From Hyphomicrobiales bacterium (GTDB lineage: Bacteria; Pseudomonadota; Alphaproteobacteria; Rhizobiales; Beijerinckiaceae): 64,000 nt of DNA. Location of the stretch: NCBI GenBank assembly GCA_028290285.1, contig JAQGKD010000053.1:36277-100276 (forward strand), given 5' to 3'. The notes under the pieces were generated by a model. That model had not been told where the DNA came from. It saw only the letters and a list, made by a program, of their open reading frames with translations, and did no database searches. Every line of letters begins with the position of its first letter. Position 1 is the first letter of the stretch. Made by a program: the position numbers and the translations under genes. Below, piece after piece: positions 1-8,607 of the stretch.

Positions 1-997
1 CGCATCTCTTCATAAAAATGGCGACAGGCGTACCGGATGCATTGGCCCTCGACTGGACGCCATAGACAAATAGCTTAAACATCAAGCCTGCCTTCGACAA
101 TCCATGCAGCTCACGTGCAATGAGCCGTTCGGCATCACGGTTCTGTTTCTCCACCATAGGCCCCAACACGCGAGATACATTGGCGCCGTGAAGCCGATAT
201 GAAGCCACCTTCGCATCAATGAAGCCAATCTGCTTCCGTGCCAGAGCCGACAAATAGAAATCACGGTCCTCGACGATGCGATCTTCCGGGTAGAGGCCAT
301 AGCCACCGGGTGCAAAATACATGCGGCGATCCACAAGAAGCACTGGGCCAGGCACGCTCCAGCGCCAGATCAATTCGGTTTCGATGCGGCGCGGATCGGC
401 CAGCGCGACCTTGTCGGCACCAGCCAGATCTGTAAAACCGCTCGCGTGGGTCTGGTGCCCGTCGCGATCGATTACGTCACAATCACCGAATACGGCAAGC
501 CATTGCGGATGTTCGCGCAGGGCAGCGACGCGCGCCGATATGCCCCCCGGGCTGAGCATATCGTCGCTGGCGAGCAGGCAGATATATTGGCCCCTCGCCA
601 TACCGATGAGCTTGTTCAGTGTACGGTTCAGACCTTCGTTGTCCTGCCTGCAAAGACGGAACGAACCGAAGGCAGAAGGGTGATCTTCCCTCCATTGCGC
701 GGCTACCTCGTACGTGCCATCGCAGGAGCCATCGTCGATCAGGATCACCTCCAGCGAAGCGTAACCGTCATCTACGATGCTCGACAAGCAGTCGGAAATG
801 TAAGGGGCATGATTGTAGCTTGGGATCAGAACGCTGACCAATCCCGGGATACCCATGTTCTCATTCAGCACACCGGCCTCCTGATGCTCGCGCGGTCGCA
901 TGGGAACGACCATTTCCGATATCGGTGGCGACAACGGGGCGGGCACGAAAAAGTCGCCCAGAGTGGCGTGAAACATCTCAGGTGTCACTCTGTTCAT
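1..997 (-). CDS. Family 2 glycosyltransferase (GT-A fold), 3' end cut by window edge
   Basis: Reading the minus strand gives a GT2 N-terminal domain: VSVLIPSYNHAPYI, then VILIDDGSCDGTYEV (nucleotide-sugar binding), LLASDDML (the DxD-like metal site) and PEDRIVEDRDFYLSALARK (acceptor side). It should transfer a sugar from an NDP-sugar to a glycan or lipid at the cytoplasmic membrane; donor and acceptor cannot be read. The ATG at 997 overlaps the stop of the upstream FAD protein as ATGA, which indicates translational coupling. Internal ATGs at 976, 913, 901 and 856 are alternatives, and the conserved fold begins just after 856. The C-terminus lies outside the window. The neighbouring acetyltransferase and second glycosyltransferase-like gene support a surface polysaccharide role. 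Confidence 0.85.
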   Translation of the reverse strand, partial: MNRVTPEMFHATLGDFFVPAPLSPPISEMVVPMRPREHQEAGVLNENMGIPGLVSVLIPSYNHAPYISDCLSSIVDDGYASLEVILIDDGSCDGTYEVAAQWREDHPSAFGSFRLCRQDNEGLNRTLNKLIGMARGQYICLLASDDMLSPGGISARVAALREHPQWLAVFGDCDVIDRDGHQTHASGFTDLAGADKVALADPRRIETELIWRWSVPGPVLLVDRRMYFAPGGYGLYPEDRIVEDRDFYLSALARKQIGFIDAKVASYRLHGANVSRVLGPMVEKQNRDAERLIARELHGLSKAGLMFKLFVYGVQSRANASGTPVAIFMKRC

Positions 998-2553
998 TCG
1001 TTGCACACGCGGGCGACGAGGATGGGGGCCATCAGCTCGGAAATGGCATGAATGCGGCGCACGTTCTCGACGTGCCAAAAGCGAGCGCTGCTGTTGAAGA
1101 CGCCGCCAAGCATGGGTCCGCAAACGAACAGATTAGCCGCTGTCTCAAAATTATCGTCAACGACGAAGCCGCGACCTGTGTCGTTTACGGTCGCCAGTTC
1201 CCTGCGCACGAGGTTTGCGATCAATGGTGAACGAGACGACATGGAAAGACGCTCGAAGCCGCTGCAATTCAGGACTGCCGCAAAATTCAGCGGGTGGTCG
1301 ACGTCGCCCTGATCGGTACCGATCGTCAGCCTTGCTGCTTCCTTCCCCGCGATCGGGTGAAGCGAAACAAAGCGGCCCGCAAGGAGCTCCAACTGGCCCG
1401 TTTCGAGAAGTTCGTCCGCAGCGTCGCGGTATTCGGCTCCAGCGCGGCGTATCAGGCGTGAAAACCGCATCCCGTAAGCTCGGTGGAATTCGCGCTGACC
1501 GTCTTCATCCAATTTGACGAGGAGTTCGACGAGATCGCAGCTCAGCTGGTGAAATGTGTCGCCGACTTCGAGTTGTGCCGGATCGAGTTCACCGACATCC
1601 ATCTCGGCGGCCGTAATGATATCGCGCGCTGTCACACCCGTTGAGGTCATCAAGGCTCGGATGCGGGTGAATTCCTGCGGACGAAAACGATCCCGGGTCA
1701 TCTTGCAGGGAAGCCGGCCGCCAAGTGACAGTGAAACGACCTTGTTGAGGGCATTCCGCAACCCCGGCCTCCGCGCGATCATGTAGATCGTTTCAAGTGC
1801 GGTCGCGTTCGCGCCGACGATCAGAAAATTCCTGTCGTCGGGATCGGCGATGGCTTCCAGTTTTAACTGCAGCGCTGCAAGATTTTCGGACAGCCCCGGC
1901 TCATATGCATTCTCGATGGAAAAATAACTGCCCTGCGCCCCTTCCGATCCCTCGAGCGGCGGGACGGGAGGGCTGCCTATGGCGAGAAGTACAACGCGAC
2001 TGTGCAGGGTCGAAACCGCGTCGTGATGACGAAGCGTGACGCGATAGCCGGTTTTCAGCCCTTCCACGTCGGTAGCCTCGGATTGGATCAGCTTGACTTC
2101 GGCAACTCCATCGAGCCGCGCGTGTTCTATTGCCGCCGTGAGACGGCTTTCCGCGAACTGGCCATAAAGAACCCGTGGGATGTAAACTTCATTCCAGTCA
2201 CGTGCTGCGATTGCCGCTTCGTTGTTCTCCAACCAGGACAAACCAACTTCGCCACTGTCGCGCAGTTCTTGCATCCAGCGAGGCTGTTCCGTTTCAAGCC
2301 AAGAGACGAATTCTGCGAACTCCTCGTCGGGTAGGAATTCACCGAGGGTCGTTATGATCAGCGAGTTCTCCGATGACCTCTGGCCGTACGGAAAGCCGCG
2401 CCAGAACTGTGGCTCCTTCTCCACGACGGCTACGGTTACGGTTGACTTCCGACCTTCCGCACGCAGCTTTTCCAAGAAGGCGATGAGCGTCAGGGTGCAG
2501 GCAATTCCGCTACCCAGAATGGCGAAGTCGAAAACTTCCGGACTATCGGACAT
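994..2553 (-). CDS. FAD/NAD(P)-binding protein (NAD_binding_9-like)
   Basis: A 519-aa protein. The N-terminus FAILGSGIACTLTLIAFLEKL is a Rossmann dinucleotide-binding fold (GxGxxxT variant) followed by an acidic strand end (AVVEKEPQ). A second Rossmann motif, NFLIVGANATALETI, sits near residue 240. The C-terminal part, FVVDDNFETAANLFVCGPMLGG, resembles the closing FAD-binding segment of flavoprotein oxidoreductases. This architecture is that of the FAD-NAD(P)-binding family often annotated only as a hydroxylase-like protein; the substrate is unknown. Its stop overlaps the start of the downstream glycosyltransferase, so the two are probably co-expressed. No strong ribosome-binding site is visible before the ATG. 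Confidence 0.8.
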   Translation of the reverse strand: MSDSPEVFDFAILGSGIACTLTLIAFLEKLRAEGRKSTVTVAVVEKEPQFWRGFPYGQRSSENSLIITTLGEFLPDEEFAEFVSWLETEQPRWMQELRDSGEVGLSWLENNEAAIAARDWNEVYIPRVLYGQFAESRLTAAIEHARLDGVAEVKLIQSEATDVEGLKTGYRVTLRHHDAVSTLHSRVVLLAIGSPPVPPLEGSEGAQGSYFSIENAYEPGLSENLAALQLKLEAIADPDDRNFLIVGANATALETIYMIARRPGLRNALNKVVSLSLGGRLPCKMTRDRFRPQEFTRIRALMTSTGVTARDIITAAEMDVGELDPAQLEVGDTFHQLSCDLVELLVKLDEDGQREFHRAYGMRFSRLIRRAGAEYRDAADELLETGQLELLAGRFVSLHPIAGKEAARLTIGTDQGDVDHPLNFAAVLNCSGFERLSMSSRSPLIANLVRRELATVNDTGRGFVVDDNFETAANLFVCGPMLGGVFNSSARFWHVENVRRIHAISELMAPILVARVCNE

Positions 2554-2751
2554 TGGTTATCCGCAACGCTGAAGGCAGACGCATGAAGCGCCGTTCTTTT
2601 GAACCAAGTTCGCCGCAAAGCGACCTTTCTCGTTATAAGGGACTCAGGGCTTTATCGCTACGGTCCTTCCTTCGAAGAGTCACGGTAACCTTGACATGAT
2701 GGAGTGTCCCGGTGAGCCATTTCGATGCGTTAGAAGAGGGAGATCGGGACG

Positions 2752-3729
2752 GTGAGGCTGGATATGAAAGCGCTCTTGAGCAAGTATGTGCATCGAGTTT
2801 TCGCCGCGCAGGGGAAGGTTCTCCGAGCGCGCAGTGAGGTGGAACTCGATCTTTTGTTCACTCAAGCTTTGGCTGCGATGGACGACACGGCGGGCGGTGA
2901 GTTGGAGTGTGTCATCTTCTCCAAAGACCGTGCGATGCAGCTCCATGCGCTGCTCGGCTCGTACCTCGACATGGTCAAAAACCCGCGGCCTGTGACAATT
3001 TTGTACAAGGCCAGCGACACAGAACATCGCCAGGCGTACTCGGAGCTTGCGGATCTCTTCGCTGATCCGGACATCCGCTTCGTCGAGGAGACCGACTTCC
3101 GGCAACAGATGATTGAGCATGCGACGCGCTCTCCCGCGGCCAAGATTATGCTGCTCGTCGACGATATGCTTTTTAAGGACCGTCTCGATTTCGAGCGTCT
3201 GGTCGAGGTCGATAGCTCCAAGCACATTCTGGTCCTGACCCGCGGACGAGACCTGACCTACAGCTCGGTTCTACAGAAGCCGCTGGTGCCGCCCGCCATG
3301 CGGACCTCGGCCGCGGGATTTCAGGAATTCAGCTGGTACTCTGAGGACTTCAGCGACTGGACGTTTCCACTGGGTGTCTCCGGCTACATGTTCGGCCGGA
3401 AGGAATGGCTGGCCATGCTGACCACGCTCAAGTTCAAGGCGCCGAATTCGTTGGAGGCCGCCATGCAGGCCTTCGTGCCTGTCTATCGGGACCGTCCGGG
3501 CCTGTGCCCAGAGACCGCGACCTGCGTCTGCGTACACGCAAATATGGTGCAGACGGAGCTGAGCAATCCAACGCTCGGCACATTCTCCATCGAAGAACTT
3601 TTGCGCCTGTGGCAGGAGAAAAAGATGATCGACCGCAGTTGCTTCTACGGCCTCGGCCTGGCAGAGGCCGAGGTGCTCAGCTACAGGTTCGTCGAACGTT
3701 TACCAGTTGCACTTCAGAGATCGAGATAG
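2752..3729 (+). CDS. Glycosyltransferase-like protein of unknown specificity
   Basis: A 325-aa soluble protein. [22 protein letters not shown] near residue 50 resembles the first strand of GT-A enzymes (VFSKDRP-type). [10 protein letters not shown] near residue 135 has a DD pair where the metal-binding DxD would lie. The [13 protein letters not shown] segment (about 220) resembles the acceptor-side helix. No signal peptide or membrane span is seen. I chose the GTG at 2752, preceded by AGGGAG about ten bases upstream; an ATG at 2764 is the alternative. The 3' end overlaps the convergent acetyltransferase by 16 bases. The family call is from motif resemblance only. Confidence 0.6.
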   Translation: MRLDMKALLSKYVHRVFAAQGKVLRARSEVELDLLFTQALAAMDDTAGGELECVIFSKDRAMQLHALLGSYLDMVKNPRPVTILYKASDTEHRQAYSELADLFADPDIRFVEETDFRQQMIEHATRSPAAKIMLLVDDMLFKDRLDFERLVEVDSSKHILVLTRGRDLTYSSVLQKPLVPPAMRTSAAGFQEFSWYSEDFSDWTFPLGVSGYMFGRKEWLAMLTTLKFKAPNSLEAAMQAFVPVYRDRPGLCPETATCVCVHANMVQTELSNPTLGTFSIEELLRLWQEKKMIDRSCFYGLGLAEAEVLSYRFVERLPVALQRSR

Positions 3730-4181
3730 CGCACCAACCTTGCCGGCGAGCCCACGACGAGAGCGCGCGCGGGAACGTCCTTGGTCACGAGCGCGCCTGC
3801 GCCGACCATGGCGTACTCACCTATCTCCACACCGGGCAGGAGAATCGCGCCGCCTCCGATGGAAGATCCACGCCTCAACGTCGTGCGCGGGTAGCCGTCA
3901 GGATACTGTTTGGAGCGCGGCATTTTGTCTGTGGTGAACGTGACGTTGGGGCCTATGAAAACGTCATCTTCGATCCTGATGGAGTCCCAGATGTAGACTC
4001 CCGATTTCACGGTCACGTTATCCCCGATGACGACATCGTTCTCGATGAAGCAATGGCAGTTCACGTTGCAATTCTCACCGAGAACAGCGCCCGCCAGAAC
4101 GATGGAAAACTGCCAGATCTTCGTCCCTGCCCCGATCTGCGTTGTCTTGCAATCAGCCAGAGGATGTATTTCGATAGACAT
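3714..4181 (-). CDS. Left-handed beta-helix acyl/acetyltransferase (sugar O- or N-acetyltransferase type)
   Basis: A 155-aa protein built of hexapeptide repeats: [58 protein letters not shown], and, after the loop, [30 protein letters not shown]. The pattern IGxxxxIG, the late histidine- and asparagine-rich coil (NVNCHCF) and the ending GSPARLVRY match WbbJ/FdtC/QdtC-like sugar acetyltransferases that modify NDP-amino sugars for O-antigen or exopolysaccharide. The length is normal for that group. It is convergent with, and overlaps by 16 bases, the glycosyltransferase-like gene on the plus strand, fitting a surface-glycan locus. Confidence 0.85.
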   Translation of the reverse strand: MSIEIHPLADCKTTQIGAGTKIWQFSIVLAGAVLGENCNVNCHCFIENDVVIGDNVTVKSGVYIWDSIRIEDDVFIGPNVTFTTDKMPRSKQYPDGYPRTTLRRGSSIGGGAILLPGVEIGEYAMVGAGALVTKDVPARALVVGSPARLVRYLDL

Positions 4182-4734
4182 GCAAAGAACTCATCGTTGA
4201 TGCTGATCGACGTTGAACCCGCGATCTGCAATGGCTGCAAGACGACGTTCGGCGCCATTCAGGCGGAGACTTGTGGCCTTATCGAGGCTTCATCCACTCG
4301 AATGATGCCCGGAACACTGCCAACCTTGCAAGCGCTAGCCTTTCTATTTTCAGACCTAAGCTTTGCCTTCAGCCCGTTCACGAGCCTTTCATCTGCGGAA
4401 GACGTCACGGATGCAGCACCAGGAGGTGCTGCGGTTGGAAATGCAGCATCCGTGGCCAAGGGACTCACAGGGGTGGGAGGGGCGCACGCCGTTCCACTTG
4501 CGGATGTCCCGTCCGCCCGAATTCTCAGGCTGCGCAGAAGAGAGCCCCTTACAAGGGGGACGTTCTTTTCTTTCGACTTGACTATATCGAAGCGCCGGCA
4601 ATTGAACGCTGCGTAAATATGAGCGGGCGTGCCGCCGTTCCATGCTATCGTCATGTTGATTTCGAGCATGAGTCTTTCGTTGTGACCGGTGGAGCTTGAT
4701 CAGGTTTCAACGGGCAAGGAGCACAGGTTGCACA
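4182..4734. other. 553-base region without a supported gene
   Basis: Open frames exist on both strands (a 136-codon minus frame is the longest), but their translations show no recognisable fold, have irregular codon choice and lack convincing ribosome-binding sites. AT-richer patches and a nested hairpin (listed separately) suggest a regulatory or decayed segment between the glycan genes and the DUF1488 gene. Confidence 0.5.
4406..4454. other. Nested perfect hairpin in intergenic DNA
   Basis: CACGGATGC at 4406-4414 pairs with GCATCCGTG at 4446-4454. Inside this outer stem, GCAGCACC and GGTGCTGC form a second perfect eight-pair hairpin with an AGGA loop, sharing a few bases with the outer stem. 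No T-tract follows on either strand, so it is not a plain intrinsic terminator. Function unknown; it could be a structured RNA or a protein-binding site. Confidence 0.5.
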
Positions 4735-5046
4735 ATGGCACCGTTTTCGTGGCTGACCCGGTCGATCCCCACTGCGGGGGGAAGCGGATTGCGATTTTCC
4801 AATCCGAGCCGCACCTATAATGAAACAAAGCGGTGCATCAGCTTCTGGGGCTACACATCGACTTTTGAAGTGGCGTTCGACCTTGCGGAGGATGCACTCG
4901 ATCGCATGAGTCCTAATATGGAGCATGACGATGCAAACGTGCTGCGGGTGTTTGACCTCAATCGCGCGCGTATCGAGAAAGCAGCCGGAGGCGCCCACCA
5001 GCGCAACCAAAAGAATTACCACTGGCTGGCTGCATCCGAGTTCTAA
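4735..5046 (+). CDS. DUF1488 family protein
   Basis: A 103-aa protein with the family pattern: LRFSNPSRTYNETKRCISFW near the start, GYTSTFEVAFDLAEDAL, VLRVFDLNRARIEKAA and the closing YHWLAASEF. DUF1488 proteins are small, cytoplasmic and uncharacterised, common in Proteobacteria. The ATG at 4735 was chosen because AAGGAG lies upstream and the conserved domain starts shortly after; an in-frame start at 4696 would add 13 residues of poor quality. It is a single gene with no obvious operon partner. Confidence 0.8.
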   Translation: MAPFSWLTRSIPTAGGSGLRFSNPSRTYNETKRCISFWGYTSTFEVAFDLAEDALDRMSPNMEHDDANVLRVFDLNRARIEKAAGGAHQRNQKNYHWLAASEF

Positions 5047-5157
5047 CCCAGCCTTCAGCTCGTAAGAAATTTGCCTCAAATACTGTCTTTTCTGGTGCGG
5101 AACCCCCGAGGTTTGCCTGAGTTGTGTGCAGGAGATCCAACAACACAGGAGATTCGC

Positions 5158-5472
5158 ATGCGTTTACGTATTACCGCCTTGGCCGTGGCTCTCGCCGGTT
5201 TCGCCGCACTTTCGGCGCCTGCTTCCGCAGCAGCGCTGTCTCCCTCGAACGACGGCCGGATTGTCGTCGCCCAGGGCTATGACGGGCGCATGGGCGAGCG
5301 CGATATGGGCGGGCGGGACCGCGATATGCGTGGCGGAGATCGCGACCGCATGGGCGAGCGTCATATGGATCGCCGTATGATGCATCGTGGGCCGGAGCGT
5401 TGCCGCGTGACGATCGTGCGTGAGCGCACCCGTCACGGCATGGTCGAGCGCCGTATCCGTCGCTGCCGCTAA
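5158..5472 (+). CDS. Small exported Arg/Met/Asp-rich protein
   Basis: A 104-aa product with a clear Sec signal peptide (RLRITALAVALAGFAALSAPASA, cleavage expected after ASA). The mature part is low-complexity: repeated GRDRDM, GGDRDRMGER and HMDRRMMHRG units ending in a compact CRVTIVRERTRHGMVERRIRRC segment with a cysteine near each end that could form a disulfide. AGGAG stands six bases before the ATG. An intrinsic terminator follows the stop directly, so it is a monocistronic unit. No family is recognised; the composition suggests a periplasmic protein binding metal or an anionic surface. Confidence 0.75.
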   Translation: MRLRITALAVALAGFAALSAPASAAALSPSNDGRIVVAQGYDGRMGERDMGGRDRDMRGGDRDRMGERHMDRRMMHRGPERCRVTIVRERTRHGMVERRIRRCR

Positions 5473-5479
5473 CATCCCC

Positions 5480-5508
5480 GGGGGTCGGCCCAAAGCCGCC
5501 CCCCTTTT
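5480..5508 (+). terminator. Intrinsic terminator after the small exported protein
   Basis: A G-rich arm (GGGGGTCGGC) pairs with GCCGCCCCC across a CCAAA loop, with one bulged T, and is followed by TTTT. It lies within ten bases of the stop codon. Confidence 0.75.
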
Positions 5509-5619
5509 CGCCTGATCGACCTTTCCGCATTCCTGCCCTTTGCGCTCGTTCAAGCCCTCACATAAGCTGCTGCACAAGACGTCGCTACACTTGGACGACG
5601 AGACGGGGCTGGAGGGATC

Positions 5620-6354
5620 GTGGACGAGACATTACGCCGGGCAATGGCCCCGACGGACGCGGAAATCGCGGCCCTTCCTCTCAGTTCCAACGCGAAGGCT
5701 GCAAGCGAGCTTCTCTCCGGACGTGGCGAGCGTGCTCTCGATATCGGCTGTGGCGAAGGCAAATTCACGCGTGCCGTCGCGAGTTTCATACCTCATGTCA
5801 GTGGCGTCGATATCAAGGACGGGAAAATCGCGCAGGCGCAGACGGCCGCCGCGGATGCTGGCCTGGCGGTGGATTTCCGCGTTGGAAGTGGAGAAGACCT
5901 ACCCTACCCGGCCGGGCATTTCGACATCGTGATCTTCTCGAACAGCCTGCATCACATGCCCACGCCAGCCAAGGCCCTGAGCGAAGCCTCGCGTGTCCTG
6001 AAAGGCGGTGGCCTTCTCTATGTGATGGAGCCCGTCCCCGCAGGAAACTATTTCGAGGCGACAAAGCTGGTAAACGACGAGACGGCGGTGCGGACGCAGG
6101 CCTACCGGGACATGGCAGAACTCGATTCTGTCGAGCCGCTTCTAGAGAGCCTTTATCGCTCGCAACGCAGTTTCGCCGACTTCGAGGATTGGCGGTCAGA
6201 CCAGATAGATCGCGACCCCAAACGCAAAGCACTCTTCGATGCGCAACCTGACGAGGTTCGGTCCCGTTTCGAATCGTGCGCGGAGAGACAGGACGGTCGC
6301 CTGGTCTTCAATCAGGTCTTCCGCGTCAACCTCCTGCGGAAGAAATCCGACTGA
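5620..6354 (+). CDS. Class I SAM-dependent methyltransferase
   Basis: A 244-aa protein with the Methyltransf_11 motifs in order: motif I ALDIGCGEGKFTRAV (about 37-51), an acidic residue ending strand 2 (SGVDIKD), motif II GSGEDLPYPAGHFDIV, and LHHMPTPAKALSEASRVLKGGG. It should use S-adenosylmethionine on a small molecule or quinone-like substrate; UbiE-type enzymes look similar, but nothing assigns a substrate. The GTG start at 5620 is preceded by GGAGG at ideal spacing. Although arsC follows convergently, it does not show the cysteine set of ArsM arsenite methyltransferases, so I do not call it ArsM. Confidence 0.85.
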   Translation: MDETLRRAMAPTDAEIAALPLSSNAKAASELLSGRGERALDIGCGEGKFTRAVASFIPHVSGVDIKDGKIAQAQTAAADAGLAVDFRVGSGEDLPYPAGHFDIVIFSNSLHHMPTPAKALSEASRVLKGGGLLYVMEPVPAGNYFEATKLVNDETAVRTQAYRDMAELDSVEPLLESLYRSQRSFADFEDWRSDQIDRDPKRKALFDAQPDEVRSRFESCAERQDGRLVFNQVFRVNLLRKKSD

Positions 6355-6371
6355 AAATTTCGCGTGGACGC

Positions 6372-6803
6372 TCAGACCGTCGCGACACGCCGGCCGTGTT
6401 CGTCGACGACGCGCTCGCCATCTTCCTTATAGAATTCGCCGCGCTGCGGGGGAAGCAGGTCCAGCACGAGTTCTGAGGGCCTGCAGAGGCGTACGCCTTG
6501 CGGTGTCACCACGAAGGGCCGGTTCATGAGAACGGGATGAGCCATGATCGCGTCGAGCAGCTTGTCGTCGCTCAGCGCGCGGTCATCGAGCTTCATTTCG
6601 CGGAACGGCGTTCCCTTCTCACGCAAGATGTCACGTACCGTCAGCCCTGCGCGTGTGATGAGATCCTGCACCATGCGGCGTGTTGGAGGCACCTTCAGAT
6701 ACTCGATGACATGCGGCTCGATCCCGGCGTTGCGAATGAGGCCAAGTACGTTGCGGGACGTCTCGCACGCGGGATTATGATAGATGACGACATCCATTTT
6801 CAT
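6372..6803 (-). CDS. arsC: Glutaredoxin-coupled arsenate reductase, ArsC family
   Basis: A 143-aa protein, the usual size. YHNPACETSRN carries the catalytic cysteine (C13), and NRPFVVTPQGVRLCRPSE near residue 100 supplies the conserved arginines that bind arsenate. It would reduce arsenate to arsenite with glutathione/glutaredoxin in the cytosol. GGAGGAG stands just before the start. No arsR, arsB or acr3 lies beside it, so a broader YffB/ArsC-like role is possible. It lies 186 bases downstream of the HPP-CBS gene on the same strand. Confidence 0.9.
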   Translation of the reverse strand: MKMDVVIYHNPACETSRNVLGLIRNAGIEPHVIEYLKVPPTRRMVQDLITRAGLTVRDILREKGTPFREMKLDDRALSDDKLLDAIMAHPVLMNRPFVVTPQGVRLCRPSELVLDLLPPQRGEFYKEDGERVVDEHGRRVATV

Positions 6804-6989
6804 GCTGCATCTCCTCCATTTCGGCGCTCAGCTTGTCGCTGTCGAGCGATTCGACCGGGAGGTCATGAAAGCCGAATTTTCTTTGGGCGGGAAGCAGGCG
6901 GCAGTCACGATTGCTGCGTCCTCCGGAAATAACCGCGAGAGCATCGCCAGAAGTCTCAGAAGGTGCGTTCAGCCTGCCGCTCAGCCCAG

Positions 6990-8072
6990 CTACTGCTCGT
7001 GGGAGGCCGCGCGCGGATAGTGGGCCACGGTCGCAAGCAGATCTGTCTGCGTGATCATGCCGACGGGGCGGCGTTCACCATCGATCACGATGACCGCGTG
7101 CCTCTTTCCGTCACTGAGCTTTGTGACGAGGCCGAATGCCGGGGCTTCCGGGACGCTGGTCAAAGCCTCGACCATGGCGTCCGCGACGAGTTTCGATTGC
7201 TGGCCCAGCTCCCGCAGGCCGAGCGCGCCGAGCAGTCGTCCGTGATCGTCGACAACCGGCAAAGTACGAATAGCGTGTTTCAGCATCAGCGCATGCGCCG
7301 AGGTCAATGGTGAGCTGTCTTTGATCGTAACGAGGTCGCGCGACATCACGTCGTCACAGCGCGGATCTCCGAGCCTCCGGGCAAAAGAGCGCAGCTCGAT
7401 GCGGCGAAGCAATGTATCGAGATCCTCGCGCGCGATGTCGAAGGTCTCGCCAATATCTTCCAGCGCGGCATCAACATCGGTCGTATCGAATCCCACGCGT
7501 GTTTCCGGTGCTGGGTCTTTGGTGCCGTGCGGATTGGCCGCCAGGGCCACAGCTGCATGAGGGTATGAATGTCGGGAAAACTTGTGAAACAGCCAGCCCA
7601 GCGCGACGAGCGCTGCCGAGTTGGCCGCAACGGGTAGCAACGCAAATTTGTACCCGGCGGCTAGCACCGTCGGTCCCCCGAGCACGGCTGTCAGGGCTGC
7701 GGCGCCGCCGGGCGGATGAAGACAGCGCCCGAAAGACATCCCGGCGATCGCGAGCGACACGGCAACGGCACTGGCGATGAGGGGGTCATGAATGACTCCA
7801 CCGACTGCGATCCCGACCAGCGCTCCAAGCGTATTGCCGCCGATCACCGACCACGGCTGGGCCAGAGGGCTCGCAGGCACCGCGAAAACGAGGACGGCGG
7901 AAGCCCCCATGGGGGCGACGAGGTATGGCAGGCTTGCATCACGCCCGAATGCCAGCAATCCGACCAGGGCGGTCACACCGATGCCGGCCAATGCGCCGAC
8001 ACAGCAGATCATCCGATCAAGGAGCTTGGCGCCTGCCAGGCTTGGAACAAACAGTCGCGACGGGATCTTCAA
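6990..8072 (-). CDS. HPP family integral membrane protein with C-terminal CBS pair
   Basis: 360 aa. Residues 20-170 form four hydrophobic spans with the family hallmark CLHPPGGAAALTAVLGG (about 116-132) and YLVAPMGASAVLVFAVP. Residues about 235-355 hold two CBS motifs (VMSRDLVTIKDSSPLTSAHALMLK; LPVVDDHGRLLGALGLREL; PVGMITQTDLL), which usually sense adenosyl ligands. HPP proteins are poorly characterised; a plant chloroplast member has been described as a nitrite transporter, which fits the nitrite reductase gene lying divergently nearby. A 52-aa membrane miniprotein gene lies 49 bases upstream on the same strand, probably in one transcript. Confidence 0.88.
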   Translation of the reverse strand: MKIPSRLFVPSLAGAKLLDRMICCVGALAGIGVTALVGLLAFGRDASLPYLVAPMGASAVLVFAVPASPLAQPWSVIGGNTLGALVGIAVGGVIHDPLIASAVAVSLAIAGMSFGRCLHPPGGAAALTAVLGGPTVLAAGYKFALLPVAANSAALVALGWLFHKFSRHSYPHAAVALAANPHGTKDPAPETRVGFDTTDVDAALEDIGETFDIAREDLDTLLRRIELRSFARRLGDPRCDDVMSRDLVTIKDSSPLTSAHALMLKHAIRTLPVVDDHGRLLGALGLRELGQQSKLVADAMVEALTSVPEAPAFGLVTKLSDGKRHAVIVIDGERRPVGMITQTDLLATVAHYPRAASHEQ

Positions 8073-8121
8073 AAGCTACTCTTTTTTTTCGGGTCCGACT
8101 GCCGAAGCAAACGACGAGCAA

Positions 8122-8280
8122 TCAAGCCAGATAGAACGCGATGGTTGCTCCGATGAGATTCCAGAACAGCATATTGATGAGGGTTCGCATCATCCCGCGG
8201 TCGTCGTTTGCAACGATGCCGGCGAAATCCGAAACCAGGTTTCCCGGGAGAAGAAAGACCTTTGTAAGAGTGGCAAGCAT
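8122..8280 (-). CDS. 52-aa membrane miniprotein upstream of HPP gene
   Basis: A short frame starting at ATG 8280 with GGAG six bases upstream. The product begins MLATLTKVFLLPGNLVSDFA, has a middle acidic/basic turn (ANDDRGMMR) and ends with a hydrophobic helix (MLFWNLIGATIAFYLA). So it has one amphipathic and one membrane-spanning segment and a stop immediately after. Spacing to the HPP gene is 49 bases. No family is recognised. The clean start, the composition and its place between an NsrR-like repeat and the HPP gene make it credible as a small accessory subunit or stress protein. Confidence 0.65.
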   Translation of the reverse strand: MLATLTKVFLLPGNLVSDFAGIVANDDRGMMRTLINMLFWNLIGATIAFYLA

Positions 8281-8319
8281 GGCGTGCTCCTTTCCGGCTC
8301 TCTCTCGACTAGCGCCTTA

Positions 8320-8342
8320 AAGATGCATTGTAAATACCTGTT
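8320..8342. promoter_or_regulatory. Weak NsrR-like inverted repeat
   Basis: AAGATGCATTG followed by TAAATACCTGTT. The left half is nearly the NsrR half-site (AAGATGYATTT); the right half is a degenerate inverted copy (about 7 of 11 matches). It lies 40 bases upstream of the miniprotein start, where a repressor would block transcription. NsrR senses nitric oxide, which NirK produces. Confidence 0.35.
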
Positions 8343-8469
8343 TACGTGTTATGAGATGATGCACGTGCGAATCTCGCACGGCAGCGCGGTACGTGTGCGC
8401 GTTTGGAGATCTGGCCGACCAAATGAAGTCGGCGCGTTTCACTTGGCTCTAATTTCTGAAAAGCGGCGC

Positions 8470-8483
8470 TTGATTGCAATCAG
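8470..8483. promoter_or_regulatory. FNR/FixK/Dnr-type binding site
   Basis: TTGATTGCAATCAG matches TTGAT-N4-ATCAA at nine of the ten fixed positions. It is the standard box for oxygen- or NO-responsive Crp/Fnr activators that switch on denitrification genes. Its centre lies about 275 bases before the nirK ATG and about 195 before the miniprotein ATG, so either transcript would have a long leader. Confidence 0.6.
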
Positions 8484-8594
8484 GCGTGCTGCGCGCTGCG
8501 TCGTCAGCACGAAAACGATGTTAGACTTATTATTGCGATGAGAAGTCAAGAACAAGCTTGCTGGAACACCCATATCGTGACCCTGATTATGAGT

Positions 8595-8607
8595 GGTTAC
8601 AATAACC
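8595..8607. promoter_or_regulatory. Short palindrome upstream of nirK
   Basis: GGTTA-CAA-TAACC, five-base arms about 145 bases before the nirK start. It is a possible operator; no regulator can be named. Confidence 0.25.

Noticed and set aside
4259..4669. 136-codon minus-strand frame between the acetyltransferase and DUF1488
   Set aside because: No motif, irregular codon use, no good ribosome-binding site.
5620..6354. ArsM arsenite methyltransferase because arsC is adjacent
   Set aside because: The conserved cysteines of ArsM are missing; only general methyltransferase motifs are visible.
6804..6989. Open frame in the spacer between the HPP gene and arsC
   Set aside because: No acceptable start codon; it continues out of the HPP gene in another frame and has no recognisable motif.
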